A stretch of 7,169 nucleotides of DNA from an uncultured Phascolarctobacterium sp. (GTDB lineage: Bacteria; Bacillota; Negativicutes; Acidaminococcales; Acidaminococcaceae), in the NCBI GenBank assembly GCA_937901335.1, contig CALCHC010000047.1, positions 1 to 7,169 on the forward strand, in the 5' to 3' direction. A model generated the notes under the pieces. The model saw only the letters and a list, made by a program, of their open reading frames with translations, made no database searches and was not told where the DNA came from. The translations under genes were made by a program, and so were the position numbers. This document shows positions 4,017 to 7,169 of the stretch, piece after piece. Position 1 is the stretch's first letter. Each line of letters starts with the position of its first letter.

Positions 4017-7000
4017 ATGTTTAAACCGGTTCCCGTAGGTGATAGGATTCGGTACAGCTATGCTCGTATCAATGAAGTTTGGCCCATGCCTCATTTGATT
4101 GATATTCAAAAAAGCTCTTATGACTGGTTCATTAAAGAAGGTTTGCGTGAAATTTTCCACGACATTTCTCCTATTAAAGACTTTACCGGTAACCTTGAGC
4201 TTTCTTTTGAAAACTTCGAGCTTGGCAAACCTAAATATGATGTTGAGGAATGCAAGGAAAGAGATGAATCTTACTCTGCTCCTATGAATGTTAAAGTACG
4301 CTTGGTGTACAAAGATACTGGCGAAATCAAAGAATCTTCCGTATTTATGGGCGATTTCCCCTTGATGACTGAAACCGGTACTTTCGTAATCAATGGTGCT
4401 GAACGTGTTATCGTAAGCCAATTGGTTCGTTCTCCTGGCGTTTACTACGCTGTAAATATGGATCCTAGCGGCAAAAAAATCTATGGAACTACCGTTATTC
4501 CTAACCGTGGTGCGTGGATTGAGTATGAAACCGACATCAACGATGTTATTTATGCTCGTGTAGATAGAACTAGAAAATTGCCTGCAACCGTATTGCTGCG
4601 TGCTTTGGGCTTGTCTTCTAATGAAGAAATCATTAGCTTGTTTGGTGAACATCCCTTTGTATTGGCTACTTTGGAAAAAGATACCACCAACAATCGTGAT
4701 GAAGCTCTTATCGAAATTTACAAAAAGCTGCGTCCCGGCGAACCTCCTACTTTGGAAAACGCTACCCAGCTGATTGAATCTACTTTCTTCGACAACAAAC
4801 GCTATGATTTGGCTGGTGTTGGTCGTTACAAATTAAATATTAAATTGGGTTGGCGCAACCGCCTCCAAGGCAACGTTATTGCTGAACCTTTGGTAGATAT
4901 GGAAACTGGCGAAATTATTTTGCCGGCTGGTACCAAAATGACCGAAGAAAACTTGGACAAAGTTGAAGCAAGTGGCGTATATGCTGAACAAGGCCTGCGC
5001 AAAATCAAAATTAAATTTAAAGACCAAGACATGGATATGCTCTTCACTACCGGTATTGATGAAAAAATTCGTACCGTTACCGTTGAAGACGTATTGGCTT
5101 CCTTCAACTATTTGTTGAACTTGATGGACGGTCATGGCACTGGCGACGACATCGACCACTTGGGTAACCGTCGTGTTCGTTGCGTAGGCGAATTGTTGCA
5201 AAACCAATTCCGCATTGGTCTTGCTCGTATGGAAAGAGTAGTTAAGGAACGTATGACCATTCAAGATACTGAGGTTATTACTCCGCAAGCTCTCATCAAC
5301 ATTCGTCCTGTTGTTGCTGCTATTAAAGAATTCTTTGGTAGCTCCCAATTGTCCCAATTTATGGACCAAAACAACCCGTTGGCAGAACTGACTCACAAAC
5401 GTCGTCTGTCCGCATTGGGCCCTGGTGGTTTGAGCCGTGAACGCGCAGGCTATGAAGTTCGCGACGTACACAACTCTCACTATGGTCGTATGTGTCCTAT
5501 CGAAACTCCTGAAGGTCCGAACATCGGCTTGATTGGTTCTTTGTCTACTTTCGCAGTAATTAACAAATATGGCTTTATGGAAACTCCGTATCGCCGTGTT
5601 GACAAAGAAAACAACCGTGTAACTGAAGACGTTCGTTACATGACTGCTGATGTTGAAGATAGATTTATTATTGCGCAAGCGAACGAACCGTTGAATGATG
5701 AAGGCTACTTCTTGGGCGATCGTGTTACTGCACGTGCGAAAGATGACGTACTTTCCATCGCTCCTAACCAAGTAGACTACATGGACGTTTCTCCGAAACA
5801 AGTAGTTTCCATCGCTACCGCACTTATTCCGTTCCTTGAAAACGATGACGCGAACCGTGCACTCATGGGTGCGAACATGCAACGTCAAGCAGTTCCTCTG
5901 CTTTGCACTCAAGCTCCTGTTATCGGTACCGGTATGGAATACAAAGTAGCAGTTGACTCCGGCGTTTGCGTACTTGCAAAACGTGCTGGTGTTGTTGAAC
6001 GCGTAGTAGGCAACGAAATCCGTGTTCGTGCAGAAAACGGTGAAGTTGATACCTATCCGCTGCTCAAGTTCAAACGCTCCAACCAAGGTACTTGCGTAAA
6101 CCAACGTCCTATCGTTAACAAAGGCGATAAAGTTGTAGAAAAACAAGTATTGGCTGATGGTCCTGCAACTGACCATGGCGAATTGGCTCTCGGTCATAAC
6201 GTAATCGTTGCTTATATGCCTTGGGAAGGCTATAACTACGAAGACGCTATTCTCTTAAATGAAGATTTGATCAAAGCTGACGTATTTACTTCTATTCATA
6301 TTGAAGAATACGACTGCGATGCTCGCGATACTAAACTGGGTAAAGAAGAAATCACCCGCGAAATCCCCAACGTTTCTGAAGAAGCTCTCAAAGATTTGGA
6401 CGAACGTGGTATTATTCGCATCGGTGCAGAAGTACGCCCTGGCGATATTCTGGTTGGTAAAGTTACTCCGAAAGGTGAAACTGAACTTACCGCTGAAGAA
6501 CGTTTGCTGCGTGCAATCTTCGGTGAAAAAGCTCGTGAAGTTCGTGACAGCTCCTTGCGTGTTCCTCACGGTGAAGCTGGTAAAATCGTTAGCGTTAAAG
6601 TGTTCAGCCGCGAAAACGGCGACGAATTGCCGCCTGGCGTAAACGAACAAGTACGTGTTCATATCGCTCAAAAACGTAAGATTTCTGAAGGCGATAAAAT
6701 GGCAGGTCGTCACGGTAACAAAGGTGTCGTTTCCCGCATCATGGCACGCGAAGATATGCCCTTCCTGCCCAGCGGTGAACCTGTACATATCGTATTGAAT
6801 CCTTTGGGCGTACCTTCTCGTATGAACATCGGTCAAATTTTGGAAAACCATCTGGGTTGGGCAGCTCGTACCCTCGGTATGCAAATTGCTAACGACGCAG
6901 AAGGCTTAGTTGAAAAATTGGCTAAATATGGCTATGACGTTGAAAAAAACGGCATGCCTGAAACTGTTGAAATTGATAGATTTGGTGACCAAAGCGTTCG

Positions 7001-7169
7001 TGCAGTTCAAATTTCCGTACCGGTATTTGACGGCGCACACGAATCCGATATCCGCGAACTTCTTTCCGAAGCAGGTTTTGACGAAAGATTTATCCATGCC
7101 GTATGCAGCCATGCTTACGGAATGACTTCCGACGTTGAACCGGAACACCAGATGGAAAAGGTTCTTTTT
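4017..7169 (+). CDS. rpoB: DNA-directed RNA polymerase subunit beta (3' end cut by window)
   Basis: An open frame of 1051 codons runs to the window end, and bacterial beta subunits of this group are roughly 1200 residues or more. Beta forms one pincer of RNA polymerase and part of the active centre. Visible landmarks are the N-terminal PHLIDIQKSSYDWF, the ERVIVSQLVRSPGVYY block, and the rifampicin pocket (441-467) GSSQLSQFMDQNNPLAELTHKRR. Gln447, Asp450, His460, Arg463, Ser465 and Leu467 there match the sensitive wild type. NYEDA follows with Glu742-Asp743, and GDKMAGRHGNKG with Lys886 and Lys894 as the probable initiating-nucleotide contacts. The start is set by AAGGGGTGA (4000-4008). Residues from about 1024 diverge from the family pattern (see findings). 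rpoC is expected downstream. Confidence 0.96.
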   Translation, partial: MFKPVPVGDRIRYSYARINEVWPMPHLIDIQKSSYDWFIKEGLREIFHDISPIKDFTGNLELSFENFELGKPKYDVEECKERDESYSAPMNVKVRLVYKDTGEIKESSVFMGDFPLMTETGTFVINGAERVIVSQLVRSPGVYYAVNMDPSGKKIYGTTVIPNRGAWIEYETDINDVIYARVDRTRKLPATVLLRALGLSSNEEIISLFGEHPFVLATLEKDTTNNRDEALIEIYKKLRPGEPPTLENATQLIESTFFDNKRYDLAGVGRYKLNIKLGWRNRLQGNVIAEPLVDMETGEIILPAGTKMTEENLDKVEASGVYAEQGLRKIKIKFKDQDMDMLFTTGIDEKIRTVTVEDVLASFNYLLNLMDGHGTGDDIDHLGNRRVRCVGELLQNQFRIGLARMERVVKERMTIQDTEVITPQALINIRPVVAAIKEFFGSSQLSQFMDQNNPLAELTHKRRLSALGPGGLSRERAGYEVRDVHNSHYGRMCPIETPEGPNIGLIGSLSTFAVINKYGFMETPYRRVDKENNRVTEDVRYMTADVEDRFIIAQANEPLNDEGYFLGDRVTARAKDDVLSIAPNQVDYMDVSPKQVVSIATALIPFLENDDANRALMGANMQRQAVPLLCTQAPVIGTGMEYKVAVDSGVCVLAKRAGVVERVVGNEIRVRAENGEVDTYPLLKFKRSNQGTCVNQRPIVNKGDKVVEKQVLADGPATDHGELALGHNVIVAYMPWEGYNYEDAILLNEDLIKADVFTSIHIEEYDCDARDTKLGKEEITREIPNVSEEALKDLDERGIIRIGAEVRPGDILVGKVTPKGETELTAEERLLRAIFGEKAREVRDSSLRVPHGEAGKIVSVKVFSRENGDELPPGVNEQVRVHIAQKRKISEGDKMAGRHGNKGVVSRIMAREDMPFLPSGEPVHIVLNPLGVPSRMNIGQILENHLGWAARTLGMQIANDAEGLVEKLAKYGYDVEKNGMPETVEIDRFGDQSVRAVQISVPVFDGAHESDIRELLSEAGFDERFIHAVCSHAYGMTSDVEPEHQMEKVLF

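Noticed and set aside
5337..5417. Rifampicin resistance substitutions in the RpoB pocket
   Set aside because: All main contact positions (Gln447, Asp450, His460, Arg463, Ser465, Leu467) are the sensitive type. Ala456 in place of the E. coli Ser522 is common in other bacteria.
4833..6197. A 454-codon open frame on the - strand inside rpoB
   Set aside because: It lies wholly antisense to a clearly conserved rpoB frame, has no recognisable domain or ribosome binding site, and has a Phe/Asn/Thr/Val-rich composition typical of the complement of strongly codon-biased genes.

Overview
The window is a ribosomal-protein and RNA-polymerase block of a low-to-mid GC bacterium, read entirely on the + strand. 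Gene order is tuf (last 15 codons) - rpmG - secE - nusG - rplK - rplA - [L10 leader] - rplJ - rplL - rpoB (first 1051 codons, cut by the window end). The Cys4 zinc-ribbon L33, single-span SecE, strong AAGGAGGTG-type ribosome binding sites and Firmicutes-style L10 leader point to a Firmicutes relative. The protein sequences and the lack of a ybxB-like gene between rplL and rpoB fit Negativicutes (Phascolarctobacterium/Acidaminococcus type), but that placement is from memory and is only moderately sure.

Layout: bases 1-106 hold the end of tuf and its terminator. A sigma70-type promoter (147-175) starts the rpmG-secE-nusG-rplK-rplA unit, which supplies a large-subunit protein, a translocon subunit, a transcription factor and the L11/L1 pair. 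Two RNA control elements can be read: an L1-binding site just before rplA (1697-1724) that resembles the L1 site of 23S rRNA, and the L10 leader with its terminator (about 2480-2597) before rplJ-rplL. nusG has its Shine-Dalgarno too far from the ATG, with a hairpin in the gap that would restore normal spacing.

A strong terminator (3666-3700) closes rplL. The next 402-base gene-free stretch (3615-4016) carries a second strong promoter (3768-3796) with an AT-rich upstream element, two very short overlapping ORFs, and a textbook intrinsic terminator (3920-3952) lying inside the rpoB leader. rpoB therefore appears to be transcribed separately from rplJL and to be subject to leader attenuation. 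This is the least explained part of the window. The rpmG and rpoB promoters share unusual detail, suggesting joint control.

No mobile element, CRISPR array, tRNA or rRNA gene was seen. The only oddity at protein level is about 23 apparently extra residues in RpoB close to the end of the window.
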